NCBI GenBank assembly: GCA_963814645.1
Contig: CAWFDX010000001.1
Coordinates: 806,001 to 870,000 of the forward strand
Reading direction: 5' to 3'
Length of the DNA stretch: 64,000 bases
Source of the DNA: RYN-230 sp963814645
GTDB lineage: Bacteria; Actinomycetota; Actinomycetes; Streptosporangiales; Streptosporangiaceae
Shown: positions 26,531 through 34,459 of the stretch, in pieces
How positions within the stretch are numbered: position 1 is the first letter of the stretch
How the letters are laid out: each line of letters begins with the position of its first letter
The notes under the pieces: generated by a model
What the model saw: the letters and a program-made list of their open reading frames with translations, nothing else
Told to the model about the DNA's origin: nothing
Databases searched by the model: none
Position numbers and translations under genes: made by a program

Positions 26531-26567
26531 TCGTACCGACCGACGCCTTAGATCCCGGGAGTTCTCC

Positions 26568-27419
26568 GTGGTCATTGTCTTCGCTCTGGCCGCCGCCGTG
26601 CTGTATGGGAGTGCCGACTTCCTCGGTGGCGCGGCGTCCAGGCGGCTGCGTGCCTCCTCGGTGCTGACCGTGTCCGGCCCGGTCGGGGCGGCCGTGCTGC
26701 TGCTGGCCGCGGTGCTGGCGGGCGGGACGCCGGCGCTGGCCGGCATACCGTGGGCGGCTGCCGCGGGCGTGTGCGGCGGGATCGGGCTCATCGTCTTCTA
26801 CGCGGGCCTGGCCGCCGGGCCGATGCGCGTGGTCGCCCCGGTATCGGCGCTGATGTCCACGGTGCTCCCGGTGGGGGTGGCGATCGCATCTGGAGAGCGG
26901 CCCGGGCTGGCCGTCTATGCGGGTGGCCTGATCTGCGTGCTGGCCACTGTGCTGGTCAGCATGGAGGGCAGCCAGCCAGGTAAGCCGTCCGGCCACCCCC
27001 CGGTGACCCGCGGGCTGGCCTACGGGACCGTGGCCGGGATCATGTTCGGCCTGTTCTTCGTGTTCCTCCGGGTGGCGGCGACGTCCGGGGTGCTGTGGCC
27101 GAGCGCCCTGTCCCGGTCCACCGGGGCAGCCATCCTGCTCGGGGTGGCCGTCTGGACGGGCGCGCCGCCGGCCTGGCGCGGCGCCACCCCGCGGGTGCTG
27201 GCCGCGGTGATCGGGTCCGGGCTGCTCGACGCCGTCGCGAACGTCTGCTACGTGCTGGCCACCCGGGCGGGCCTGTTCGGCATCGCGGTCGTGCTGACCT
27301 CGCTGTACCCGGGCGTCACCGTGCTGCTGGCCCGGCTGGTGCTGGGCGAGCGGATCCGGCCGCTGCAACTGGCCGGGCTGCTGCTGGCCATCGCCGGCAT
27401 CGCGGTGGTCAGCATGTGA
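26568..27419 (+). CDS. EamA/DMT-family exporter
   Basis: A 283-residue transporter with ten predicted membrane helices in two EamA repeats (~1-135 and ~150-283), the drug/metabolite transporter fold. Typical segments are LYGSADFLGGAASRRL, GPMRVVAPVSALMSTVLPVG and SLYPGVTVLLARLVLGERI. GTG 26568 follows CGGGAG and gives the normal length; the frame is open upstream, but the operator lies there. The exporter is probably repressed by the divergent XRE-cupin protein. Its substrate, likely an amino acid or metabolite, cannot be read. Confidence 0.9.
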   Translation: MVIVFALAAAVLYGSADFLGGAASRRLRASSVLTVSGPVGAAVLLLAAVLAGGTPALAGIPWAAAAGVCGGIGLIVFYAGLAAGPMRVVAPVSALMSTVLPVGVAIASGERPGLAVYAGGLICVLATVLVSMEGSQPGKPSGHPPVTRGLAYGTVAGIMFGLFFVFLRVAATSGVLWPSALSRSTGAAILLGVAVWTGAPPAWRGATPRVLAAVIGSGLLDAVANVCYVLATRAGLFGIAVVLTSLYPGVTVLLARLVLGERIRPLQLAGLLLAIAGIAVVSM

Positions 27420-27434
27420 CCAGGCTGCCCGGAC

Positions 27435-27473
27435 TCGTGCTGCCGGACGATCGCCGATCGTCCGGCAGCACGA
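27435..27473. terminator. Bidirectional hairpin terminator between EamA and PH-domain genes
   Basis: There are 19-bp perfect arms: 27435-27453, core GTGCTGCCGGACGATCG, pairs with 27455-27473, with a one-base centre. It lies between two convergent genes and can stop transcription from both sides. Confidence 0.75.
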
Positions 27474-27512
27474 ACCCCGGGGAAGGGGGCCTAACTCACG
27501 AGGCTGGCGGCG

Positions 27513-28178
27513 TCAGTCGTCGCCAACATCTCTATTCTCGGCGATCAGGGTGTCCCCTGACACCGTCTTCCGCCCCTTGCACAGCGGGCACAGGTAGGTG
27601 CTCTCCTCGCCGTCCTCGTTGCGCTGCACGAGGACGCCCTGGCCGTCGCACTGCGGGCAGGGAATCTTCTCCGCGGGGAAGATCAGGGCGCAGATTTCCA
27701 GGTAGAGCTGTTCCGGGTAGGGCACATGATCGATGGTCCGCAGCGCCTGGTCCTGGCCCGCCGACTCCAGGATGAACGAGCCGAAGCCGAGCAGCCGGCC
27801 CAGCGTGCTGCGCTGGAAGCTCATGTCGGTCACCTTGACCAGCGGCATCATCGCGATCTTGCGGGTGAACACCCCGCTGGCCTCGAGCATCCGGTCGGAG
27901 GTCACCACGAAGTAGTCCTCGGACCACTCCCAGGTCTTGAAAGCCAGGTAGGCCAGGAAGATCAGGCAGATGACGAGCAGCACGAGCACGGCGTCATGGG
28001 TATGCAGCAGGATCGTGCTGCCGACCACGATCGAGATCAGGATCGCACCGAGCGCGAGTGCGATCGGCACGATCAGCACCGCCGGGTGCTTACGGACCGT
28101 GATCACCTGGTGCTCATGCGGCAGCAGGTACTTGTTTACCGAGGCGGGACCCGCGTTGCGCGGCGTGATCAGCCTCAT
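27513..28178 (-). CDS. PH-domain membrane protein with C-terminal zinc-ribbon
   Basis: A 221-residue protein with two membrane helices (~36-80), a bPH_2 domain (~85-165: DYFVVTSDRMLEASGVFTRK, IAMMPLVKVTDMSFQRSTLG, LLGFGSFILESAG) and a C-terminal DnaJ-like zinc motif of two CxxC pairs (CPQCDGQG and CPLCKGRK). The family is conserved in actinobacteria and unassigned. The gene begins 7 bp after a small membrane-protein gene, and the two look like one operon. Confidence 0.87.
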   Translation of the reverse strand: MRLITPRNAGPASVNKYLLPHEHQVITVRKHPAVLIVPIALALGAILISIVVGSTILLHTHDAVLVLLVICLIFLAYLAFKTWEWSEDYFVVTSDRMLEASGVFTRKIAMMPLVKVTDMSFQRSTLGRLLGFGSFILESAGQDQALRTIDHVPYPEQLYLEICALIFPAEKIPCPQCDGQGVLVQRNEDGEESTYLCPLCKGRKTVSGDTLIAENRDVGDD

Positions 28179-28185
28179 CGCAGGC

Positions 28186-28341
28186 TCAGATCGAGTTGAA
28201 GAAGGTGGCCACTGAGTTACCTGCGGACCGGAGGCCGTCGATGATGTTGTGCACCACGTGCCCAGCCGCCGTCGGCTGGGTCAGCAGGTAAAACGCCAAG
28301 AAGGCGACAGCTGCCCAGCCAAGGATCTGCTTGAGCTTCAT
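28186..28341 (-). CDS. Small single-helix membrane protein
   Basis: A 51-residue protein: MKLKQILGWAAVAFLAFYLL, then TQPTAAGHVVHNIIDGL and RSAGNSVATFFNSI. It has one N-terminal membrane helix and a short amphipathic C-terminal helix. GGGAG sits 5 bases before the ATG. Small proteins of this pattern are common next to actinobacterial PH-domain membrane proteins, and here the gene is directly upstream of one, 7 bp apart. It may modulate or assemble that protein (inference). Confidence 0.8.
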   Translation of the reverse strand: MKLKQILGWAAVAFLAFYLLTQPTAAGHVVHNIIDGLRSAGNSVATFFNSI

Positions 28342-28671
28342 AGTCACTCCCAGGTCGCGCGGGCCTCAGACTGTTATCTAAGCTTAGCCCAGCGTAATTG
28401 CTTTACCAATGCTCCCCGATCCGCAGGCAGCCACCGTACCTTGATCCCCGCTCGGCGCTGACGCCACTCGCGTCAGCGCGGTGGAAAATTGGAGACTTGC
28501 GGTACGCCCGGGGCGAGTTCACGGTTTTGCTCACTATAGGTGCACGTCTGCCTGCCTGGGGTAGTGAATCAATACTCGCGGTTCGGGCCTCGCTGAGGGG
28601 GCGGATTCGCCCACGGACATGCTGCCGATCTGACACCATTCCTTGGGCAGGCAGCGCTGATGAGGTGGGCG
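28342..28671. other. Gene-free divergent interval with perfect stem-loop
   Basis: There is no credible gene. An AT-rich patch around 28365-28410 probably holds the promoter for the leftward pair. GCGCTGACGC (28455-28464) and GCGTCAGCGC (28470-28479) form a perfect 10-bp stem with a 5-base loop; since both flanking genes point away, it is more likely an operator or leader structure than a terminator. Confidence 0.45.
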
Positions 28672-29163
28672 ATGACGGATGTTAATGGCGGCAACGTCGC
28701 CGTGATCGTCTACCGTGAGGACGACGCCTGGGATACCGGGGTCCTGCCGGTCCGGCTGACCGAGGACCTGGCTGGCCTGATCCACGCGCTGCGTCAGCAG
28801 CCCAGCATGGGCGGCACGATCGGGCTGGTGGCGGTAGGGGACGACTTCTTCGTCGCGCTCCGGCTGCTAGCCGGGCAGGTGTCAGTGTTCCTGTCCGACC
28901 TGACCGCGGCGGTGGACTGGCCGCTGGCCCGGCAGGTGCTGGACTACCTGGACATCCCCATCCCCGGCGAGGACGACCTGGACCAGGTGCTGCCCGCCGG
29001 CGACATGTCCATCTTCACCGACCTCGGCGTGGACGAGATGGACCTCGGCGCGCTCTCCGGTGACCTGGACCTGTTCCCGGACGAGGCACTGGCCAGCATC
29101 GCGCGCAGGCTCGGCTTCGGCCCGGCGCTGGACCGCGCGCTGGATGCCGCGCTCGGGCCCTGA
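28672..29163 (+). CDS. tRNA adenosine deaminase-associated protein
   Basis: A 163-residue acidic cytoplasmic protein found almost only beside tadA in actinobacteria. It is recognised by VAVIVYREDDAWDTGVLP, the SVFLSDLTAAVDWPLARQVLDYL-type core and the acidic PGEDDLDQVLPAGDMSIF region. ATG 28672 follows GAGGTGGG. It ends 6 bp before tadA, and its biochemical role is unproven. Confidence 0.9.
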   Translation: MTDVNGGNVAVIVYREDDAWDTGVLPVRLTEDLAGLIHALRQQPSMGGTIGLVAVGDDFFVALRLLAGQVSVFLSDLTAAVDWPLARQVLDYLDIPIPGEDDLDQVLPAGDMSIFTDLGVDEMDLGALSGDLDLFPDEALASIARRLGFGPALDRALDAALGP

Positions 29164-29169
29164 GCCAGC

Positions 29170-29676
29170 ATGGCCACCGGGTACCTGGCCAGCTACGAGC
29201 CGGCGATGCGCGCCGCGCTCGACGAGGCGGCCGGGGCCATGTCCCGGCAGCCCCCGGACGTGCCGGTGGGCGCGGTGCTGCTGGACAGTGCGGGCGAGAT
29301 CATCGGCCGGGGCGGCAACCGGTGCGAGGCAGACAACGATCCCACCGCGCATGCCGAGATCGTCGCGCTGCGCGCAGCCGGCCGGGCAGTCGGCGGCTGG
29401 CGGCTGGGTGGCTGCACGCTGGTCGTCACCCTGGAGCCGTGCACGATGTGCGCTGGCGCGGTGCTGGCCGCCCGGGTGGACCGGCTCGTCTACGGTGCCG
29501 CCGACCTCCGCGCCGGGGCCGCGGGATCGTTGTGGGATGTGCTGCGCGACCGCAGGCTCAGCCAGCGGACCGAGGTCATCGGCGGGGTACTGGCCGCCGA
29601 GTGCGCCCGCCCGCTGCAGGAGTTCTTCGCCGGGCGGCGCCGGGCGGCCGACTTCGGTGCGGGCTTCGGTCAGTAG
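29170..29676 (+). CDS. tadA: tRNA-specific adenosine deaminase TadA
   Basis: A 168-residue zinc deaminase that converts A34 to inosine in tRNA-Arg(ACG). The zinc/catalytic motif is H61-A-E63, and P90-C91-x2-C94 (LEPCTMCAGAVL) completes the site. The position 6 bp after its partner gene and the full family length support the call. It lies just upstream of tRNA-Ser(CGA). Confidence 0.95.
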   Translation: MATGYLASYEPAMRAALDEAAGAMSRQPPDVPVGAVLLDSAGEIIGRGGNRCEADNDPTAHAEIVALRAAGRAVGGWRLGGCTLVVTLEPCTMCAGAVLAARVDRLVYGAADLRAGAAGSLWDVLRDRRLSQRTEVIGGVLAAECARPLQEFFAGRRRAADFGAGFGQ

Positions 29677-29714
29677 CCCCGGCCCAGCGTCCCCGGTCAG
29701 GTAGGCTCAGCGCG

Positions 29715-29804
29715 GGTGGAGTCGCCTAGTGGCCGAGGGCGCACGCCTCGAAAGCGTGTGAGGGGGCAACCCCTCCGTGGGTTCAAATCCCACCTCCACC
29801 GCCA
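29715..29804 (+). tRNA. tRNA-Ser (CGA)
   Basis: A class II tRNA with acceptor stem GGTGGAG (29715-29721) and CTCCACC (29794-29800), anticodon CGA at 29749-29751 in loop CTCGAAA, variable arm GGGGGCAACCCC and an encoded CCA (29802-29804). It reads UCG. Confidence 0.96.
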
Positions 29805-29831
29805 TGTGTGTGATGTCGCAAGACATCGAGG

Positions 29832-29865
29832 ACACCCCGAACCCTCATTGGGTTCGGGGTGTTTT
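29832..29865 (+). terminator. Strong Rho-independent terminator after tRNA-Ser(CGA)
   Basis: A perfect 13-bp stem, ACACCCCGAACCC (29832-29844) and GGGTTCGGGGTGT (29850-29862), has a TCATT loop and TTTT at 29862-29865. Confidence 0.9.
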
Positions 29866-29964
29866 GGCTGGGCGGCCGCTGACGCCGCGCGGGGCGGCGA
29901 CAGCCCGGCAGCGGACACCGTGGAGCCGGGCTGAGGCCGGGCGGCGCGCACTTCGTACGGCCCC

Positions 29965-32900
29965 TCAGGCTAGGGCAGGCGACAGGCCCCCGCCCCCAGG
30001 TAATGATCCGGCTAGCGCGGTCGCCTCTGCCAGCAGGTGGTTGGCGTGGGTGAGGACGGGGCTGGCGCCGAGCGAGGCGAAGATATCTCGGGCCGCGCTC
30101 AGCGGCTCTCGGGCCTCGGCCGGCCGACCTAGTGGGAGCAGGCAACGGCCCTGTCCCAGGAGCGCCTGTGCCTGTTCCCACGGCACCTCGAATTGCTCCC
30201 ACCGCCCGGCGGCGTCGGTAAACAAGGCCACCGCTTCAGCGTGGCTGCCATGCTGCTCGGCCAGCAGAGCGCGGGCGGTCACTGCCGCGTGCTGATCAAG
30301 CTGATACCCCGGTTTGGGACCGTCCGCGAGCCGCCCCCCGAGATCTGCGTCACCCGTCGCAATCGCCACCCGCACCAGGTCGGGGAGCATCCGCAGGTAC
30401 TCCAGTGTGTGCCGGACGTTGGGTACGTGTGCGAGTTCGGCAAGCAGGAGGGTGGCGTTGCCCACTTCCCCGACAGCAGTCCAGGCTATGGCGGCGAGTG
30501 CGAGGAGACCGCCCAGGTATTGCGGTTCGCCCAGCTCTCGTGCTCTCGCCACCGCCTGCTGGATCCAGTCCATCAGACCGGTCTGGGAAAGCTCGCCGCG
30601 GCGGGCCAGTATCCGAGCTTCAGCAGAGCGCAGGTCGACTTGGCCCATCCAGTCCTCTGCGGCAACATGACTGAGGGCCGTTGTCATAAGGGCCCGCGCC
30701 TGCTCGATTAGGCCAAGGTCGGCCAGCGCCTCAACGGCGGTGGCCTCGAGCAGCGGCTCCCACTCCGCGATCCCATGCCGCTGGGCAAAGGCGATCCCCT
30801 GTTGAGCTAGCTCCCACGCTGCTCGTGGTCCCTCGGCCCGGCCCAGGGACACCCCCAGGTTGTGATAGAGCACGGCGGCCTCGCGCCCGAGTCCCTGAGC
30901 GGTCGCGGCCTCCAGCGCCTGGCGCATGTCCTCCAGCCCCGCCGCCTGGCCCAGTGCGAACCGGGCGCAGCCACGGAACCCGAGCGCTCGCGCTGGCAGG
31001 GGGAGGCTGAGTTGAGCGGCGAGTTCCACCGCGCGTTCGGCGAGAGCGGCCGCCTCCACATGCTGGTCAGACAGGAAGCTTGCCGCAGCGCGGTCGGCCA
31101 GGGCCTCGGCCAGTTCGGGGGAGGGGCCGAGGGGCTCCAGAACTCCCAGCGCCCGGTCCGCGGCATCCTGATACGCGCGGTCACCGAGCCGGTGAAGGAG
31201 TATCGAGTACCGGCTTGTCGCCATGGCAGCCTTGCGGACATCCCCATTGGCTTGGAACGCCGCGATCGCCTGCTCGAACGCGGCTGCCGCTGCACGGAAC
31301 CGGGCTCGCAGGCGGAGTGCCTCGCCGTAGCGGACCAGCAGTTCGGCACGATCGGCGTGCTCTGACCCGGTCATGGTCAGTGCCTTGGCGTAGTGGCGCT
31401 CGCCTGCTTCCACGTCGATGCCCATGGCGCGGTCCCCGGCCAGCATCAGGTAGCGAGCCGCGCTGGCGGCAAGCTCCCCGGCTGACGGATCCTTGGCGGC
31501 CTGCGCCAGTTCCAGCGCAGTGGTGTAGTGAGCGGCCAGGATCTCGGCGTGATCGGCGACACGGTCCCCGGCCATCCGCTCGATCCAGGCCGCCGCGCGG
31601 CGGTGGCGCTGAGCGCGGTCGGCCCGCGGGATCTGCGCATAACAGGTATCGCGGATCAGCGCATGGGTGAAGGAGTACTCGGCCTGGCCTGCCATAGACG
31701 ATCGCCGTGCCGGGTGGATCAGGTCCCTGCGTACCAGCTCGTGCAGCACAGCTTGCACCTGATCGTGGTCTTGGTCTCCCATCTCTGTGACTGCGCTGGC
31801 CCAGAACACCTGGCCTACGACCGCGGCGTCCTGCAGTATCCGTTTGCGCGCTGAGCCAAGGGTGTCGAGCCGTGCGGCGATCAGCCCATGCACCCCTGGC
31901 GGCAGGGGGATCGCCGCGCTGGTGTCGATGTCCCACCCGGCACCCGTCCGCCGCATGATCTTCTGGTCTTTGAGCAGCCCGACGAACTCTTCCGCATACA
32001 GCGGATTGCCGCCTGCGTGGTCCCAGATCGCCTGCTGCACCTCGGCCGGCGGCTTCGCCGTGCCCAGCAGGTTAGAGACCAGCCGCGCGGTCTCCGCCGC
32101 GGTCAGCGCCCGCAGGTTCACCCGGGCCACGTTGCGCGCTGCGGCCGCCCACTTCACTGCCCGCTCATACAGTTCCGGGCGGGCTGTGCCCACCAGCAGG
32201 AGCGGGACCCCATCGGCGTAGTCGGCCAGCTGTCCGACGAACTCCAGCAGGGCGTCATCAGCCCAGTGCAGATCCTCAAACACCAGCACCGACGGACGGG
32301 TCTCCGCCAGGAGCTCTACAAACGCCCGCCACGCCGCGAAGTTCTCCTCCAACGCCGCCTCCGGGGCCGGCAATCCGGCCAACGGCCGCAACCGGGCTCT
32401 AAGCCACGGCGCGTCCGGCGCGTCCTCGGGGATCATTGCGTCGATCTTCGCGGCGGCTACCTCTGGCGGGTCGGTTTCCAAGATCCCCGCCTCCGCCTTG
32501 ACGATCTGCCCCAGCGCCCAGAACGTGATCCCGTCTCCGTAGGGCAGGCACCGGCCCAGGCGCCAGCGGATCTGCTCTGGCCACGAGTCAACAAACGAGC
32601 GGAGCTCGGCAACGAGCCGTGACTTGCCCACGCCCGGCTCCCCGGCCACCACCACCAGCTGCACGGTCGTCTCCTGCACCGCCTTTTGAAATGCGCCGGT
32701 GACGATGCCCAGGTCGATCTGGCGGCCCACCATCGGCGTGGTGAGCGACCGGGTCAGCTCAGTGCCGAACCGGGCCCGCGGTGCCAGCGCCTGAAACACC
32801 GCGACTGGCTCGGCCTTGCCCTTCAGCACCACCGGTTCGATCGCCTGGTAGTCGAACACCTGGCGGGTCGCCGAGTACGTCCCCGGCCCTACCAGCACCC

Positions 32901-33429
32901 CGCCCACCGGCGCCGCCCCCTGCAGCCGCGACGCCGTGTTCACCACGTCCCCGGCGACCAGCCCCTCCCCCCGCTCGGGGCGCGCGCCCAGCGCGACCAC
33001 CGCCTCCCCCGACTCGATCCCGACGCGCACCGCCAAGCTGAGTTCCGCGTCCTCTTGGTTCAGGTCCGCGATCGCGTCCAAGATGCGCAAGCCAGCCCGT
33101 ACCGCCCGCTCCGGATCATCCTCATGGGCCACCGGGGCGCCGAAAACCGCCATCACCGCGTCGCCGATGAACTTCTCGACTGTTCCCCCGAACTTCTCTG
33201 CCTCCCGCCGCAGCCGCGCGTGGTACGGGCGGATCCGGGCCCGCACATCCTCCGGGTCGGCACGATCGGAGGCAGCGGTGAACCCGACCAGATCACAAAA
33301 CAGCACGGTGACTGTCTTGCGTTCCTCGGCCGACCGGCCTGCCTCCTGGATGATCAGCACACCGCACGCCAGGCAATACCGCGCGATCTCCGGGTTCACC
33401 TGCCCACATGCCGGGCACGGTGCCACCAC
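29965..33429 (-). CDS. Zinc-ribbon / class III nucleotide cyclase / AAA / TPR protein (copy 1)
   Basis: A 1154-residue cytoplasmic signalling protein. A single zinc ribbon (CPACGQVNPEIARYCLACG) opens it. A class III cyclase homology domain (~35-215) follows: VTVLFCDLVGFT has the first metal Asp, VEKFIGDAVMAVFG the second Asp, and GDVVNTASRLQ the transition-state Asn and Arg. A STAND-type AAA domain has Walker A GEPGVGKSRL near 285 and Walker B VLVFEDLHWADD near 400. The second half is alpha-helical TPR-like (~640-1140). It is the same architecture as the pair at 42.3 and 47.7 kb but more distant, with one ribbon instead of two. It lies 42 bp behind a putative metallopeptidase-like gene on the same strand. 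Cyclase product (cAMP or cGMP) and activating signal are unknown. Confidence 0.9.
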   Translation of the reverse strand: MVAPCPACGQVNPEIARYCLACGVLIIQEAGRSAEERKTVTVLFCDLVGFTAASDRADPEDVRARIRPYHARLRREAEKFGGTVEKFIGDAVMAVFGAPVAHEDDPERAVRAGLRILDAIADLNQEDAELSLAVRVGIESGEAVVALGARPERGEGLVAGDVVNTASRLQGAAPVGGVLVGPGTYSATRQVFDYQAIEPVVLKGKAEPVAVFQALAPRARFGTELTRSLTTPMVGRQIDLGIVTGAFQKAVQETTVQLVVVAGEPGVGKSRLVAELRSFVDSWPEQIRWRLGRCLPYGDGITFWALGQIVKAEAGILETDPPEVAAAKIDAMIPEDAPDAPWLRARLRPLAGLPAPEAALEENFAAWRAFVELLAETRPSVLVFEDLHWADDALLEFVGQLADYADGVPLLLVGTARPELYERAVKWAAAARNVARVNLRALTAAETARLVSNLLGTAKPPAEVQQAIWDHAGGNPLYAEEFVGLLKDQKIMRRTGAGWDIDTSAAIPLPPGVHGLIAARLDTLGSARKRILQDAAVVGQVFWASAVTEMGDQDHDQVQAVLHELVRRDLIHPARRSSMAGQAEYSFTHALIRDTCYAQIPRADRAQRHRRAAAWIERMAGDRVADHAEILAAHYTTALELAQAAKDPSAGELAASAARYLMLAGDRAMGIDVEAGERHYAKALTMTGSEHADRAELLVRYGEALRLRARFRAAAAAFEQAIAAFQANGDVRKAAMATSRYSILLHRLGDRAYQDAADRALGVLEPLGPSPELAEALADRAAASFLSDQHVEAAALAERAVELAAQLSLPLPARALGFRGCARFALGQAAGLEDMRQALEAATAQGLGREAAVLYHNLGVSLGRAEGPRAAWELAQQGIAFAQRHGIAEWEPLLEATAVEALADLGLIEQARALMTTALSHVAAEDWMGQVDLRSAEARILARRGELSQTGLMDWIQQAVARARELGEPQYLGGLLALAAIAWTAVGEVGNATLLLAELAHVPNVRHTLEYLRMLPDLVRVAIATGDADLGGRLADGPKPGYQLDQHAAVTARALLAEQHGSHAEAVALFTDAAGRWEQFEVPWEQAQALLGQGRCLLPLGRPAEAREPLSAARDIFASLGASPVLTHANHLLAEATALAGSLPGGGGLSPALA

Positions 33430-33471
33430 AGCCGCCTAAACCCCGGCCGTCAGCAAGGCAGGGACCGCGCA

Positions 33472-34179
33472 TCAGGCGCCATAGTGGGCCTGCATCAGGC
33501 GGCGCCTGGCGCGAGCGTGCGGCCCGCGCTTCATCTCCTTACGCCACTCGGGGAACTTATCCCCGAACTGCTGCTTCTCCTGGCCCGCGGACTCATAGAC
33601 CAGGTAGCCGCCCTTGAGGATGCTGAACGGCGCGGTGAGCTGGCCCAGCTTGTCGAACTGGGCCGTCGGGGCGGCCAGCGGGTCGAACCAGGACCGGGTC
33701 ACGAAGTTGCACACCGACACGCCGCTGACCGTGTAGCTGGGCGCCTCGACCGGGTCGCACACCTCGAAGCTGTAGGCCGTCCCCTTGCCGTCGTTGGCCC
33801 ACAGGTTGCAGTTCGGGTCGATGAACATCTCCAGCACCTCATGCGACAGCAGGCTGGACACGCTCCAGTCGCCGGTGAGCACCTGGCTGCCGTTGTCCAG
33901 CTCCGGCTTGGCCGCCACCACCCCCCACAGCTTCCCGCCCCGGTTCTCGGTGTGGAAACCGAGCACACCCCGCGGCTGGTCCTGGATGGTGTCCACAAGC
34001 GCAATGCCGTACGCGGTTGCCGGCACGGCGGAGGCGTCGGTGTAGAACGACACCGTCGCCGGTGCCCGGTCCCACAACGGCGCGGCGTCGAGCTGGACCT
34101 GGCTCGCGATTGCCTCAGTCATTGTCTGAGTGTCCGCATCGGTTACCAGAGTTGACTGGTTAAGGATCGCGATCAGCAT
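33472..34179 (-). CDS. Conserved protein with HEVLE metallopeptidase-like motif
   Basis: A 235-residue protein of unrecognised family. The central segment LLSHEVLEMFIDPNCNLW resembles HExxE/HExxH zinc-protease helices followed by a Pro/Asn turn. The surroundings are beta-rich (GVLGFHTENRGGKLWGVVAA, AYSFEVCDPVEAPSYTVSG). There is no signal peptide if ATG 34179 is used; a 12-codon longer start at 34215 is possible. The C-terminus is basic (RKEMKRGPHARARRRLMQ). It is probably co-transcribed with the downstream cyclase protein. Protease activity is a guess from one motif. Confidence 0.7.
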   Translation of the reverse strand: MLIAILNQSTLVTDADTQTMTEAIASQVQLDAAPLWDRAPATVSFYTDASAVPATAYGIALVDTIQDQPRGVLGFHTENRGGKLWGVVAAKPELDNGSQVLTGDWSVSSLLSHEVLEMFIDPNCNLWANDGKGTAYSFEVCDPVEAPSYTVSGVSVCNFVTRSWFDPLAAPTAQFDKLGQLTAPFSILKGGYLVYESAGQEKQQFGDKFPEWRKEMKRGPHARARRRLMQAHYGA

Positions 34180-34372
34180 CCAGGCCCCCTGCCCCTTACG
34201 CGGGGAAGGCGCCACATCCGCCTTCGCCCACGTGCCTGGCTCATGTTCCCCCCAGCCAGCGGCTCTGACAAGGGCCTAATCACGCTTGTTCCTCGGCCAT
34301 TCACCCATGTCCGGGACCGTTCACGGCGAACGGCGAGTGCCTCTCGAACGAGGTCGGGTAAGCTCGCGGCCG

Positions 34373-34440
34373 GTCCTGGACGACGCTGCGCAGTCCTCGA
34401 AACCGTGTGCGGGGCAACCCCTGGTGTACCGCCAGGACGG
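34373..34440 (+). pseudogene. tRNA-Ser(CGA)-like relict
   Basis: CCTCGAAA (34395-34402), CGTGTG (34404-34409) and GGGGCAACCCCT (34411-34422) match the anticodon loop, stem and variable arm of the intact tRNA-Ser(CGA) at 29715 in 26 of about 29 positions. D-arm and T-arm sequences are not preserved. GTCCTGG (34373-34379) and CCAGGAC (34432-34438) could pair as an acceptor-like stem. It is not a functional tRNA. Confidence 0.65.
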
Positions 34441-34459
34441 CCAAGGCTGAGGGAGTGGA

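Noticed and set aside
29715..34440. Integrative element with attachment sites at tRNA-Ser(CGA)
   Set aside because: No integrase or excisionase is present, and the relict matches the middle of the tRNA rather than its 3' end. It is kept only as a tRNA relict.
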